A DNA stretch of 64,000 bases from the NCBI RefSeq assembly GCF_012516375.2, contig NZ_CP051204.2, forward strand, positions 6,014,001-6,078,000, read 5' to 3'. Under the pieces are notes generated by a model. The model searched no databases. It saw only the letters and a list, made by a program, of their open reading frames with translations, and was not told where the DNA came from. How positions within the stretch are numbered: position 1 is the stretch's first letter; the number at the start of each line of letters is the position of its first letter. Origin of the DNA: Chitinophaga oryzae. Lineage in GTDB: Bacteria; Bacteroidota; Bacteroidia; Chitinophagales; Chitinophagaceae. The position numbers and the translations under genes are program-made. Positions 51,923 to 62,264 of this stretch are shown here, in pieces.

Positions 51923-54900
51923 TTAGAAGGTTACGTTTAAGCCGGTCACATAGGACAGTGAGTGGGGGTACACAGCGTAATCGAAGCCGGGCGTGAGATT
52001 GCCGGGCCTGCCGCTCACCTCGGGGTCCATGCCGGAATATTTGGTCCATGTATACACGTTCTGTGCGGAGCCGTAGATCCTTACGTTTTTGATTTTAGCG
52101 CGTTTCAGCCATGTGCCGGGGAAATTATACCCGAGCGATATGGTACGCAGTTTCAGATAGGAACCATCTTCCACCACCCGGGAGGAGTAAGCCGCGTTCC
52201 CCATGCCGCCTGCGCGGAACAGCGTGTTGCTGGGATTGGTGGGCGTCCACCTGTCGGCGTAACTGGCGAACTGGTTCAGGTTGGGGTTGTTCACGATGCC
52301 TCCTTCAAACACGTAACGATTGGCGTTGATGATATCGTTGCCGTAAGACCATTGCAACAGGATGTTGAGATCGAAGTTGCGGTAACGGAAATCATTGCTG
52401 AAGCCGCCGGTATGTTTCGGTAAACCGCTGCCGATAATCGTATAGTCCTGGTTGTTCACCTGTCCATCGCCGTTCAGGTCTTTGTAGCGGATATCACCCG
52501 GACGGATCGTGTTCCGTGCCGCGCCATTGGTGGGCACTTCCGGCTTCAGCAGGTAAGTACCGTTGGGCATCACATCAAAATCACCGTACTGGTACACCCC
52601 GTCGAATACCAGTCCATACATTTCGCCCAGCGGTCTGCCGATCACGGAGATATAGGGAAACAACCCGGAGTAGGTGGTATTGAAGAAAGTACCGGAACCG
52701 GAGAGGATAGACTGCTGTCCTTCCGCCAGTGATAATATTTTGTTTTGATTGAAGCTGATGTTAAAGTTACTGTTCCAGGTGAAATCTTTTTTATCGACTA
52801 CTGTACCGGCCAGTGTGATCTCCAGGCCCCTGTTCTGCAGCTTGCCCACGTTTTTAAAGCCCTGTGCGTTTTCGATTCCGTGCGCATAAGGCAGTGCGGC
52901 GTACAGCAGCAGGTCTTTGGTGGTACGCTGATACACGTCTACCGTGAGGGAGAGCCTGTTCTTCAGGAAAGCGAGGTCCAGGCCGATGTTGGTTTGTTCG
53001 TTGGTTTCCCAGCGCAGGTTAGGATTACCGGAAGACGTCATGATGGCGCCGATGCCCAGCGGGCCATTGCCGTAAGAATACCAGTATTGCGTGTTGGTAA
53101 GCGTCAGCTGTGGCAGGTAGGCAAAATCGTCTACCCGGTTGTTACCGGAAGCGCCATAGCCCAGCCTGATCTTGGCATCGGAAATAAAGTGCAGGTCTTT
53201 CATGAATGCTTCGCTGCTGAAACGCCATGCGGCAGATACCGCGGGGAAGTAGCCCCACCTGTTGCCCGGGGCGAATTTGGAAGAGCCGTCCGCGCGGATG
53301 GAAGCGGCGAAGAGGTATTTGGAATCATAGTCGTAGTTCACTCTCAGCGCGCCGGAAGCCATGCTCCAGCGGGAGGTGAGCGATATCAGCGACGTATTGG
53401 CCGGAGCGGCCAGGTCTAATGCGTCCATGCCGAGATCTTCATTCGGGATCTGGTTGGCGGCAAAACGGCGGCGTGCCATTTTGTATCCCTGCGCTTCAAA
53501 TACGCCCAGCACGGTCAGGTTATGCACTTTGTTCCAGCGCTTGCGGTACGTCAGTGCGTTCTCCGAACGCCAGAGCGACGTGGGCCTGTACTCCACGCTG
53601 CCGTTTACGCCGTTGGAGTTCCACTTGCTGCCTAATTGTGTTTTGGAATTATTAAAGATATCGATACCGGTGTTCACCGTGTTGATACCGCCGGCGACCC
53701 GCAGCGTCAGCTCTTTGGTGATGGCATATTCAGCGTAAGCGTTGGCGATCAGGTTGGTCACCCGCGTTACTGTATGCTGGTTCCGGATATTCTGTAAAGG
53801 ATTCACGCGGTAGTCCTGGTTGTTGGCGATCTCGTTTCCCGGATCATAAAAATCATCGATCAGGTTGGCCGCGCTGTCTCTCCCCGAAATACTGTTGGTA
53901 GGCCGGAATCCCCATACCGAATACAGCGTCGTGGCGGAGGCGTAAAAATTGGTAGCGGAAACAGGGATACCGTAACTTTCATTATACGCATAGTTGGCGT
54001 TGATGCCTACTTTCAGCTTGCTGTTCACCGTCTGGTCCAGCGAAAAACGGCCCTGGTAACGTTTGAAGCCGCCATTGATGATAATCCCTTTCTGGTTGTT
54101 GAAGTTACCGGAAAGCGAATAGCGGGTTTTATCGTTGCCGCCGCGTACGGCAATGTCGTGGTTCTGATTTTGCCCTACACGATAAATAAAATCCTGCATA
54201 TCGATGGACTCCCTGTTTTTATAATCTTCCAGCTTCACACCGCCGGCGAGATAGATGGAGTCATACATGGAAGGATTCACATCGCCGACATACTGCACGA
54301 ACTGGTAAGCGTTCATTAAAGGTATCTTGTTCGGTATCTGCTGCCAGCCGTAGTAGCCGTTGTAAGTCACCTGCGGCGCACCGGACCGGCCCTTTTTGGT
54401 GGTGATCAGGATAACGCCGTTGGAGCCGCGGGCGCCATAGATGGCCGTAGCGGAAGCGTCTTTTAATACGTCGATGGATTCGATGTCGCCGGGGCTGATA
54501 GCGTTGGCGTTGGAGCTCTCCGTCGGGAAACCGTCGATCACATACAGCGGGGAATTATCTTGTGTGATAGACCCTGCGCCACGGATCACGATATTGGCGA
54601 TAGAGCCGGGCTGCCCGTCATTACTGGCTACGGCCACCCCTGCTACGCGGCCGGCCAGCGCTTCGTCGAACGATTTCACCGGCGCTTTCTCAAACTCCTT
54701 CATATTCACGCTGCCCACAGAGCCGGTAAGATCTTTACGTTGCTGGGTGGCATAACCTACCACCACCACATCATTGAGCGTACCTACGCGGTCCTGCAGC
54801 CGGACGTTATACTCCGTGCGGTTATCTACCGGCAGCTCTGTTTTTTCATACCCGATAAAAGTGAATACCAGCGTAGCGCCCGGAGCGGCGCTGATCACAA

Positions 54901-55129
54901 AACGACCGGCATCGTTGGTACTGGTGCCCGTCTTGTCATTTTTGACCATCACCGTCACCCCTACCAGCGGGCTGCCGTCTTTGTCCTTTACAATCCCGGA
55001 CACGGTCTTTTTCTGCTGAGCGAAAAGGGAAAGCGGGACGGTCAATACCCACATAATCCCCACTAGAAAACAACTGAAGGCGAAGCGGGACGTTCTCCCC
55101 TTGCAGGATGATTGGCATCTCATATTCAT
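51923..55129 (-). CDS. SusC/RagA family TonB-linked outer-membrane receptor
   Basis: From the ATG at 55129 (MNMRCQSSCKG) the product is 1068 residues; the frame runs to 55165 and an ATG at 55123 is possible. Signal peptide ends near LSLFAQQKK. CarboxypepD_reg-like domain: TVSGIVKDKDGSPLVGVTV. TonB plug: QRKDLTGSVGSVNM, VSVASNDGQPGSIANIVIRG-like IVIRGAGSITQDNSPLYVID, then DVLKDASATAIYGARGSNGV. The barrel ends with YVTGLNVTF. It imports the oligosaccharides of this locus with the SusD protein 11 bases downstream. Confidence 0.96.
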   Translation of the reverse strand: MNMRCQSSCKGRTSRFAFSCFLVGIMWVLTVPLSLFAQQKKTVSGIVKDKDGSPLVGVTVMVKNDKTGTSTNDAGRFVISAAPGATLVFTFIGYEKTELPVDNRTEYNVRLQDRVGTLNDVVVVGYATQQRKDLTGSVGSVNMKEFEKAPVKSFDEALAGRVAGVAVASNDGQPGSIANIVIRGAGSITQDNSPLYVIDGFPTESSNANAISPGDIESIDVLKDASATAIYGARGSNGVILITTKKGRSGAPQVTYNGYYGWQQIPNKIPLMNAYQFVQYVGDVNPSMYDSIYLAGGVKLEDYKNRESIDMQDFIYRVGQNQNHDIAVRGGNDKTRYSLSGNFNNQKGIIINGGFKRYQGRFSLDQTVNSKLKVGINANYAYNESYGIPVSATNFYASATTLYSVWGFRPTNSISGRDSAANLIDDFYDPGNEIANNQDYRVNPLQNIRNQHTVTRVTNLIANAYAEYAITKELTLRVAGGINTVNTGIDIFNNSKTQLGSKWNSNGVNGSVEYRPTSLWRSENALTYRKRWNKVHNLTVLGVFEAQGYKMARRRFAANQIPNEDLGMDALDLAAPANTSLISLTSRWSMASGALRVNYDYDSKYLFAASIRADGSSKFAPGNRWGYFPAVSAAWRFSSEAFMKDLHFISDAKIRLGYGASGNNRVDDFAYLPQLTLTNTQYWYSYGNGPLGIGAIMTSSGNPNLRWETNEQTNIGLDLAFLKNRLSLTVDVYQRTTKDLLLYAALPYAHGIENAQGFKNVGKLQNRGLEITLAGTVVDKKDFTWNSNFNISFNQNKILSLAEGQQSILSGSGTFFNTTYSGLFPYISVIGRPLGEMYGLVFDGVYQYGDFDVMPNGTYLLKPEVPTNGAARNTIRPGDIRYKDLNGDGQVNNQDYTIIGSGLPKHTGGFSNDFRYRNFDLNILLQWSYGNDIINANRYVFEGGIVNNPNLNQFASYADRWTPTNPSNTLFRAGGMGNAAYSSRVVEDGSYLKLRTISLGYNFPGTWLKRAKIKNVRIYGSAQNVYTWTKYSGMDPEVSGRPGNLTPGFDYAVYPHSLSYVTGLNVTF

Positions 55130-55322
55130 AAGAGTGGAATTGAACGGAAATTCTGGTTGATGCACAAATATGTTGTAACGCGGTCAGATTGCAGGGGGAC
55201 AATCCTAAATGAATGGGGTGAATTTTATAAATACCCCTCCAACCTGCTGATTATCAGAAGAATAAAAACGTCCCCCCGGAGAAAAAATCTTACAGGGGTA
55301 AATACAATGCTTATATTAGAGC

Positions 55323-58300
55323 ATGATTTGGAGGTGTTTCCTGTTCTTATGCCTGTTGTTCTCCGCTGCTTTTTCCCAAAGCAGCGGGCAGGATATTACC
55401 TTCTCGCACCTCACCGTGGAAAACGGACTGTCTCATAACGCAGGGCTGTCGATCGCGCAGGACCAGCAGGGCTTCGTCTGGGTAGGCACTCATTATGGCC
55501 TCAACCGGTACGACGGTTTCCGTTTTAAGATATACCGTCACCATGCGGATGACAGCACCTCGCTGCCCGACAACCAGATCATGACCCTGTACCGCGACCG
55601 CCACAACACCCTCTGGGCGGGGACCACCGGCGGACTGGCCAGATATGACCCGGTACACGACCGCTTCGAACGGATACCACTGGAGCCCGCCCCCCGCCGT
55701 ACCAATATCAACTGTATTTATGTAGACAGTAAGAACCGTCGCTGGGTGGGCGCCAACAACGGGCTTTTCCTGCAAGACGGGAAACGGCTGGTACAGCTGA
55801 CGCCGGGAAAAATCGCCGGTTATGTGGTTAAATGCGTGTACGAAGACCGCCACGGCAATATCTGGATCGGTACCAACAAAGGCCTCACCAGAATGACCGG
55901 CGACCGGTACGAGACTTTCCGGCATGAAGACGGACAAACGAACGGCCTTGCGATGAATTTCATCACCGCTATCACGGAAGACCGTTCTGGTAAATTGTGG
56001 ATCGCCACCCAAACCGGTGGTATTAATATATATGATCCTTCAACGGGCCGTTTTTCGCTGCTGGCCCAGCCGGCCATTATCAACAATATCGTCCGCAGGA
56101 TCGTTCCCGACAAAGCCGGCAATATGTGGATCGGCACCCAGGAAGGCCTTAGCATCGTCGATCCGGTGACGCTGCGCGGACGCCACTACCAGCAGGAGCC
56201 TCACAACAATAACAGCCTTAGCCAGAATTCCATCCACAGTATTTATGAAGACAACAACGGCACCTTCTGGATCGGTACCTACTTCGGCGGCGTGAACATG
56301 GTGCGGCCTGACGGCAGCTCTTTTAAAGCCTGGCAGCAGCATCCCCCGCTGGACGGTATCAGCAACAACGTGATCAGCAGCATCCATGAAGATGCCCGCC
56401 ATAATTACTGGATAGGTACGGAAGGCGGCGGCCTTAATTATTACGACCGCAGCACCGGCCGCTTCACTTATTATAAACATGATGTCAATAATCCCGCGAG
56501 CCTCGGTTCCAACCTGGTGAAAGTAGTCTATGAAGATAAAGATCACCACATCTGGACCGGCACCCACGGCGGCGGCCTGAACCTGTTGCAGCACGGCAGC
56601 TTCCGGCGCTATTTCTATAACCCCAAAGATCCCGCTACCTTTTCGGGGGAAGTGACCTCCGTGCTGGAAGACAGCCGGGGCAGGTTCTGGGTGGGCACCA
56701 ATGTGCAGCTCTACCTGTTGCACCGCAACGGCGTGGAACTGGAGCAACAGGCAGATACCGCGCTGATGGGCGTTGCCAAACGGCAGTCCATCCGTTGTAT
56801 CGTGGAAGACAGCCGCCGGCGTATCCTGGTGGGGACCATTAGCGGCTTGTATGTGCTGGAAGGCGATACCGCACGGGTATTGCAACAGGGGTATATCAAC
56901 TCCATCCGGGAAGACTCCCAACACAATATCTGGGTGAGCATGTATTTCGGCGGGCTGATAAAATACAATGCAGCCCTGGAGCGCCAACGGCATTACACGG
57001 AAAAAGACGGTCTGCCGAACGACAACGTACTGGGGCTCCTGGAAGACGACCAGCATTATCTGTGGATCAGCACCCATAACGGGCTGACACGCCTGGACCC
57101 CGCCCGCCACCGGTTCCAGACCTATACTGTCAGCGACGGTATCGCCGGCAACGTGTTCAACTACAACTCCTTTCTGCGTGACAGCCGCGGGGAGTTCCTT
57201 TTCGGCGGATACAACGGCATCACCAGTTTCTTCCCCGAAAAAATCATCACCAATACCTATCCCGCCCCGATCCGTTTTACAGGCCTGCGTTTGTTCAACA
57301 ACCCGGTGGGCATCGCCCAAAAAGATCAGTTGCTGAAAGAAGATATCAGTTACACGAAAGCGCTGCGCTTCCGTCATAACCAGGATGTGTTTACGCTGGA
57401 ATTCGCGTTGCTCAACTATATCAAGAGCAGCAAAAACCGCTACGCCTACCGGCTGGAAGGTGGCGACGGCAACTGGATAGAGACCACCAACCCGGCAGTC
57501 ACCTACACTAACCTGTCGTCCGGTCATTATACTTTCTGGGTAAAGGGCGCCAACAACGATGGTATCTGGAGCGAGCCGGCCAAAATGGAGATAACCATCC
57601 TGCCGCCTTTCTGGCTTACATGGTGGGCTTTCACCATCTACGCCATGTGTATCGGCCTGCTGATTTTCTTTGTTGCCCGCTTCTTTTTCCTCTGGGCCCT
57701 GCTGCATAAGGAAGAAGAGCTGCACCAGGTGAAACTGAATTTCTTCACCCATGTGTCGCATGAGATCAGGACGCACCTGACGCTGTTGCTGGTGCCGGTA
57801 GAGAAAATGATAGATACGCTGAAGAAAGACGACCCGCTGCAGGCCACGCTGACACAGCTACGCAACAATGCCGACCGGCTGCTGAAGCTGGTGAATGAGC
57901 TGATGGATTTCCGCAAGGCGGAAACCAACCACCTGAAGCTGCAGGTACAGGAACAGGACCTGATCCCTTTCCTCGACCAGATCTACAGCAGTTTCCGGGA
58001 GCTGTCGCTGGACCGCCATATCAGCATGGCTTTCCGGCATGACACAGAACACGCGCAGGTGTACTTCGACCGGGAACAGCTGGAAAAAGTGTTTTTCAAC
58101 CTGCTGACCAACGCTTTCAAATTCACGCCCGACGGCGGCAGCATACAACTGCATGTATCGCAGGTACGGCAAAACATAGTCGTTACCGTTACCGACAATG
58201 GCCGCGGTATCGCCCCCGAATACCTGGGCAAACTGTTTACCAATTTCTTCCAGGTGCAGGACCACGGTCAGCAGAATACGGGTTACGGTATCGGGCTGGC

Positions 58301-59297
58301 GCTGTCCAAAAATATTGTGGAGCAGCACAAAGGCACGCTGACGGTGGAAAGCGAACCTTCGACCGAGGGAAGCCAGGGCCGTACCTGCTTTACCGTTACC
58401 CTGCCGCTGGGCGTCCGGCATTTTGAAGGTACGCAGCACGTTGTAGGCGGCGAGCCGGCCATGCCCGCCGCACCGCTGAAAATGCCGCTGCCTTCCGAAG
58501 AAACGGAGGCCGATGCCGCCGCCAGTCCGCAGCCTTTTACCATCCTCATCGTGGAAGACAATCCCGAGCTGCGCGCCCTTATCCGTCAGACCTTCCAGCA
58601 CCAGTACCAGGTACTGGAAAGTGAAAACGGGGCCGCCGGTTTGGCGATCGCCACTGCCCAGATCCCGGATATGGTGATCAGCGATGTGATGATGCCGGAA
58701 ATGGACGGGCTGCAGTTCTGTACCGCGCTTAAAACCGATGAGCGTACCAGTCATATCCCGGTGGTGCTGCTCACCGCCAAAAGTTCACAAGCCGATCATG
58801 TGAGTGGCCTCGAAACCGGCGCCGACCTCTATCTTACCAAACCTTTCAGCACGCGGGTGCTGGCGCTGAATGTCCGTAACCTCATCGCTTCCCGTGAAAA
58901 GATGCGGGAACGTTACAGCCGGCAGCTGCAGGCAGAGGCTGTCATCCCCGACCCGCTGCCCAACAGCCTGGACAATGCTTTCCTGGAGAAAGTGATGGCC
59001 CTCGTGGAAGAGCATATGGACGATCCCGAATTTGGCGTAGAGATGCTGGCCCGCAAGGTCGCCATGAGCCAGCCGGTGTTATATAAGAAGCTGAAAGCCG
59101 TAACGAACATGTCGGTGAACGATTTTGTGAAGTCGCTGCGCCTCAAAAAAGCCGCGGCATTAATCCGTACCCGTCAGCATACCGTTTACCAGGTTGCTTA
59201 TATGGTAGGATATAACGACCGTAAATATTTCAGCCGCGAATTCAAAAAACAGTTCGGGAAAACACCTTCCGAGTTCGCGGAAGCTCCTGAATTGTGA
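55323..59297 (+). CDS. Hybrid two-component system sensor-regulator of the polysaccharide locus
   Basis: A 1324-residue protein with signal peptide (MIWRCFLFLCLLFSAAFS). The periplasmic part has about 14 Reg_prop repeats (pattern D-x-x-x-x-x-W-I-G-T-x-x-G-L), enough for two seven-bladed propellers, then a Y_Y_Y domain (VFTLEFALLNYIKSS, LSSGHYTFWVKGANNDG). One transmembrane helix near residue 770 follows. The kinase has His813 in THVSHEIRTHLTLL, then VFFNLLTNAFKFT and GYGIGLALSKNI. The receiver has Asp1121 in VISDVMMPEMDG. The end is an AraC helix-turn-helix (VAYMVGYNDRKYFSREFKKQ). It is divergent from SusC and should sense a breakdown product and activate the locus. Confidence 0.96.
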   Translation: MIWRCFLFLCLLFSAAFSQSSGQDITFSHLTVENGLSHNAGLSIAQDQQGFVWVGTHYGLNRYDGFRFKIYRHHADDSTSLPDNQIMTLYRDRHNTLWAGTTGGLARYDPVHDRFERIPLEPAPRRTNINCIYVDSKNRRWVGANNGLFLQDGKRLVQLTPGKIAGYVVKCVYEDRHGNIWIGTNKGLTRMTGDRYETFRHEDGQTNGLAMNFITAITEDRSGKLWIATQTGGINIYDPSTGRFSLLAQPAIINNIVRRIVPDKAGNMWIGTQEGLSIVDPVTLRGRHYQQEPHNNNSLSQNSIHSIYEDNNGTFWIGTYFGGVNMVRPDGSSFKAWQQHPPLDGISNNVISSIHEDARHNYWIGTEGGGLNYYDRSTGRFTYYKHDVNNPASLGSNLVKVVYEDKDHHIWTGTHGGGLNLLQHGSFRRYFYNPKDPATFSGEVTSVLEDSRGRFWVGTNVQLYLLHRNGVELEQQADTALMGVAKRQSIRCIVEDSRRRILVGTISGLYVLEGDTARVLQQGYINSIREDSQHNIWVSMYFGGLIKYNAALERQRHYTEKDGLPNDNVLGLLEDDQHYLWISTHNGLTRLDPARHRFQTYTVSDGIAGNVFNYNSFLRDSRGEFLFGGYNGITSFFPEKIITNTYPAPIRFTGLRLFNNPVGIAQKDQLLKEDISYTKALRFRHNQDVFTLEFALLNYIKSSKNRYAYRLEGGDGNWIETTNPAVTYTNLSSGHYTFWVKGANNDGIWSEPAKMEITILPPFWLTWWAFTIYAMCIGLLIFFVARFFFLWALLHKEEELHQVKLNFFTHVSHEIRTHLTLLLVPVEKMIDTLKKDDPLQATLTQLRNNADRLLKLVNELMDFRKAETNHLKLQVQEQDLIPFLDQIYSSFRELSLDRHISMAFRHDTEHAQVYFDREQLEKVFFNLLTNAFKFTPDGGSIQLHVSQVRQNIVVTVTDNGRGIAPEYLGKLFTNFFQVQDHGQQNTGYGIGLALSKNIVEQHKGTLTVESEPSTEGSQGRTCFTVTLPLGVRHFEGTQHVVGGEPAMPAAPLKMPLPSEETEADAAASPQPFTILIVEDNPELRALIRQTFQHQYQVLESENGAAGLAIATAQIPDMVISDVMMPEMDGLQFCTALKTDERTSHIPVVLLTAKSSQADHVSGLETGADLYLTKPFSTRVLALNVRNLIASREKMRERYSRQLQAEAVIPDPLPNSLDNAFLEKVMALVEEHMDDPEFGVEMLARKVAMSQPVLYKKLKAVTNMSVNDFVKSLRLKKAAALIRTRQHTVYQVAYMVGYNDRKYFSREFKKQFGKTPSEFAEAPEL

Positions 59298-59350
59298 AAA
59301 ATCCCCCTATTCTCTTAGAAAAACCACCCCGCCACCACGGCGGCTATCCG

Positions 59351-59358
59351 TAGATTTG
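59351..59358 (+). promoter_or_regulatory. -7 box (TAGATTTG) of the PL8 gene
   Basis: TAGATTTG fits the -7 consensus and ends 17 bases before the ATG at 59376. No -33 box is seen, which would fit a promoter needing the hybrid sensor as activator. Confidence 0.45.
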
Positions 59359-59375
59359 TTACAAATCCCACTGTT

Positions 59376-62264
59376 ATGAAGCTGAAAATTCTACACTTTT
59401 TCGGGCTCCTGTTCTGTACCCTTGGCGCAGCGGCCCAAACGGAATACACCACCATCATGGACCGCGTCCGGGAGGAACTGCTGGCCCAGGCGTCCAACAC
59501 CACTACGCTGGACAACAACGTTACCGCTACCCTGTCTACCTTACAGGCCAGCGGCTCCTGGCCGGACGTAAACTACGCCTACAGCTCCACCACCTATACG
59601 GCCGATGTGCACATCAACCGGGTGAAGGCTTTCGCCCAGGCCTATACGAAACCGGCCAGTACCCACTACCACAGCACCGCGCTGTTTACCGCCATTGTCA
59701 ACAGCCTCACCTACTGGAACACCACCGATCCCAAAAGCTGGAACTGGTACCATAACGATATCTCCAATCCCCAGCGCATCGGGGAGATCCTCATCCTGCT
59801 GGAGACAGCCCCGCAGTCCCTCGGCAGCCTGCGCAGTGCGCTGCTCACGCAAATGAGCCGGGGCAACCCCAGCAAACAGGCCGGCGCCAACAAACTGGAC
59901 GAAGCCATCCACTTTATGTACCGCTCCTGCCTGACCGCCAACGATTCGCTGATGCAGTACAGCGTAAACGAAGCATTTTATCCGCTGGTGCTTACCTCTG
60001 CAGAAGGGATACAACACGACCTTTCCTACCAGCAGCATGGGCCGCAGCTGTATATCTATGGATATGGGACGGTATTCGTAGAGGGGGAAACGAAAGTCGC
60101 CTACTATCTGCGGGGGACCTCCTACGCCCTGTCAGGCAGCAGGCTGGCGCTCTTCAGCAGTTTTGTGCGCAACAGTTTCCTGAAAGCCATGCGCGCCAAA
60201 TACATCGACTTCGGTACTAACGGCCGCAGTATCAGCCGCGAGAACAACCTGCAGGTTGGCGTCACCAGCCTGCTGCAAAAGCTCAAAGTGCTGGATACCG
60301 CGTATGCCGGCGAATACGACGACAACATCGCGCGGCTCAACGGCAGCCAGCCGCCAGGCTATCATTTACCCGCCCTGCACAACCATTTCTGGCGTTCGGA
60401 TTATTCCCAGCATCACCGCAGCGGCTACCTGTTCGGACTGCACCTCACCTCCACTCGTACCGCCAAACAGGAAAACGGCAACGGCGAAAACCTGAAAGGC
60501 TATTACCTGTCAGATGGTTCCACCCATATTGCCGCCAGCGGCAACGACTATTTCAATATTCCGCCGGTATGGGACTGGAGCCGCATACCCGGTACCACGG
60601 TACCTTATATCACCACCATCCCGGTACGTGCTCCCTGGGGCGTCAATTTCGGCACCACCGCTTTTGCCGGCGGCGTGTCCGACTCGCTCTACGGCGTGTC
60701 CGCGCTGCAGTTCTCCGACTACAGCACACAAGCCCGCAAAGCCTGGTTTTTTTTCGATAAAGAAGTGGTATGCCTGGGAGCCGGCATCAGTTCCACTGCC
60801 ACGCAGCCTGTCAATACTACGGTGAACCAGTGCCTGCTCAACGGCGCCGTGTCCGCCAAAATTGACGGCGCCGTCAATACCGTGGCTAACGGCAGCTACA
60901 GCTATAATAACAATCTGAAATGGATCACCCATAACGGCATCAGTTACTATTTCCCCGCCGGCGGCCAGCTGCAGCTGAGCATGCAGTCGCAGTCCGGCAC
61001 CTGGAGAAGCATCAACAACGGCGGCAGCACCACTGTACAAAACATGAACGTGTTCCAGCTCTGGTTCAATCATGGCAACGCACCGGCGAACGGCACGTAT
61101 GTTTACTATGTATTGCCCGGACAGGACATGAACACCTACGATACTACTGCGGTGCGGATTGAACAAAACACCGCCGACGTACAGGCCGTATATCATGCAG
61201 GCCTGAATATCCGGCAGCTGGTATTTTACCAGGCCGGCACTTTCCATAAAGACTCGGTAACTATCACCGTAGACCGTGCCTGCACCCTGATGCTGCACGG
61301 CATCGGCACCGGCCAGGTGAAAGTATCCGTCGCCGATCCGGCGCAGTCTTCCGCTCCGGTCAATATTTACCTGACCCTGCCTGGTATTCCGCAGATGCGT
61401 CACCTGGCCGCCAGCCTGCCTTCAGGGCCTTATGCCGGTTCAACCGCCACCTACCAGGTTAACAACAACACACCGGTATATTCCGCTGCTACGGTGACCG
61501 CCATCGCAGATGCCTATGTGCGGGGAGGCAGCTACAATACCGCCAATTACGGTACCGGCAACCTCGTGCTCAAGCAGGACGGCAGCACCAGCTACACCCG
61601 GGAGGTGTTCCTGAAGTTCAATGTCGGCGCCATACCTGCCGGTACCAACCAGGTGAAACTGCGCATGTACGTCAACTATGCCAATACCAGCATCGCCACC
61701 GTGCCCTGGATAGCCCAGTACGTGGGCAATGACAGCTGGACGGAGAGCGGTATTACCGACAGCAACAAACCCGCTGTCGTCAAGGCAGTAGATACCGTTA
61801 TGGGAAGAGGTGCGGGCAACTTCGCCGAATGGGACGTAACGGACATCGCACTGACGGAAAAGGGCGCAGATGGCATACTGACGCTGAAGCTAGTATCCGG
61901 GCTGGCAGGCGCCACCACCGATGCGATCTTCATTTCCCGGGAGGGCAGCGACTCCACGCAGCGCCCCATACTCGTCTGCAGCAGTAACAACAACACCTTC
62001 ACCGCCATGATGGCCACAGATAAAACAACCAGCACCGGGATCACACTATCGCCCAATCCCGCTGCTGATTACATCAGGGTGCAGACAGCCACGCCGTGGC
62101 AGCAGGCAGAGTTAAGAGATGCAGCCGGAAAAGTGTTGCTGATGGAAAAGCTGAACGGACGGCAACAGTTTGAACTATCGTTGTCGCATATACGTTCCGG
62201 AATGTATTGGCTGGTATTGAGCGGTGGGGGTAAACAAGCGGTAAAGAAGGTCGTGAAACTGTAA
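59376..62264 (+). CDS. Polysaccharide lyase family 8 enzyme with DNRLRE-like module and T9SS signal
   Basis: A 962-residue protein with signal peptide (MKLKILHFFGLLFCTLGAAA). Residues about 25-330 are the alpha toroid and 340-690 the beta sandwich of PL8. All catalytic positions are present: Asn172 (GANKLDEA), His221 and Tyr230 (QQHGPQLYIYGYG), Arg284 and Arg288 (NGRSISRENN), Glu371 (NGENLKGYY). Spacing matches chondroitin AC lyase. Residues about 706-868 resemble the DNRLRE/CBM96 type (ADAYVRGGSYNTANYGTGN). The end (LSPNPAADYIRV to KKVVKL) is a type A sorting domain of type IX secretion. It cleaves hyaluronan- or chondroitin-like chains by beta-elimination, outside the cell. Confidence 0.95.
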   Translation: MKLKILHFFGLLFCTLGAAAQTEYTTIMDRVREELLAQASNTTTLDNNVTATLSTLQASGSWPDVNYAYSSTTYTADVHINRVKAFAQAYTKPASTHYHSTALFTAIVNSLTYWNTTDPKSWNWYHNDISNPQRIGEILILLETAPQSLGSLRSALLTQMSRGNPSKQAGANKLDEAIHFMYRSCLTANDSLMQYSVNEAFYPLVLTSAEGIQHDLSYQQHGPQLYIYGYGTVFVEGETKVAYYLRGTSYALSGSRLALFSSFVRNSFLKAMRAKYIDFGTNGRSISRENNLQVGVTSLLQKLKVLDTAYAGEYDDNIARLNGSQPPGYHLPALHNHFWRSDYSQHHRSGYLFGLHLTSTRTAKQENGNGENLKGYYLSDGSTHIAASGNDYFNIPPVWDWSRIPGTTVPYITTIPVRAPWGVNFGTTAFAGGVSDSLYGVSALQFSDYSTQARKAWFFFDKEVVCLGAGISSTATQPVNTTVNQCLLNGAVSAKIDGAVNTVANGSYSYNNNLKWITHNGISYYFPAGGQLQLSMQSQSGTWRSINNGGSTTVQNMNVFQLWFNHGNAPANGTYVYYVLPGQDMNTYDTTAVRIEQNTADVQAVYHAGLNIRQLVFYQAGTFHKDSVTITVDRACTLMLHGIGTGQVKVSVADPAQSSAPVNIYLTLPGIPQMRHLAASLPSGPYAGSTATYQVNNNTPVYSAATVTAIADAYVRGGSYNTANYGTGNLVLKQDGSTSYTREVFLKFNVGAIPAGTNQVKLRMYVNYANTSIATVPWIAQYVGNDSWTESGITDSNKPAVVKAVDTVMGRGAGNFAEWDVTDIALTEKGADGILTLKLVSGLAGATTDAIFISREGSDSTQRPILVCSSNNNTFTAMMATDKTTSTGITLSPNPAADYIRVQTATPWQQAELRDAAGKVLLMEKLNGRQQFELSLSHIRSGMYWLVLSGGGKQAVKKVVKL

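Noticed and set aside
56040..57776. Long open frame on the minus strand (about 578 codons) opposite the hybrid sensor gene
   Set aside because: It is antisense to the Reg_prop repeats, and its repeats mirror those of the sense gene. No independent signature was seen.
47706..62264. Polysaccharide locus considered as a xanthan locus
   Set aside because: Some PL8 enzymes are xanthan lyases, but GH9, GH38 and GH94-type enzymes expected for the xanthan backbone and side chain are missing. The PL8 catalytic spacing resembles chondroitin AC lyase.
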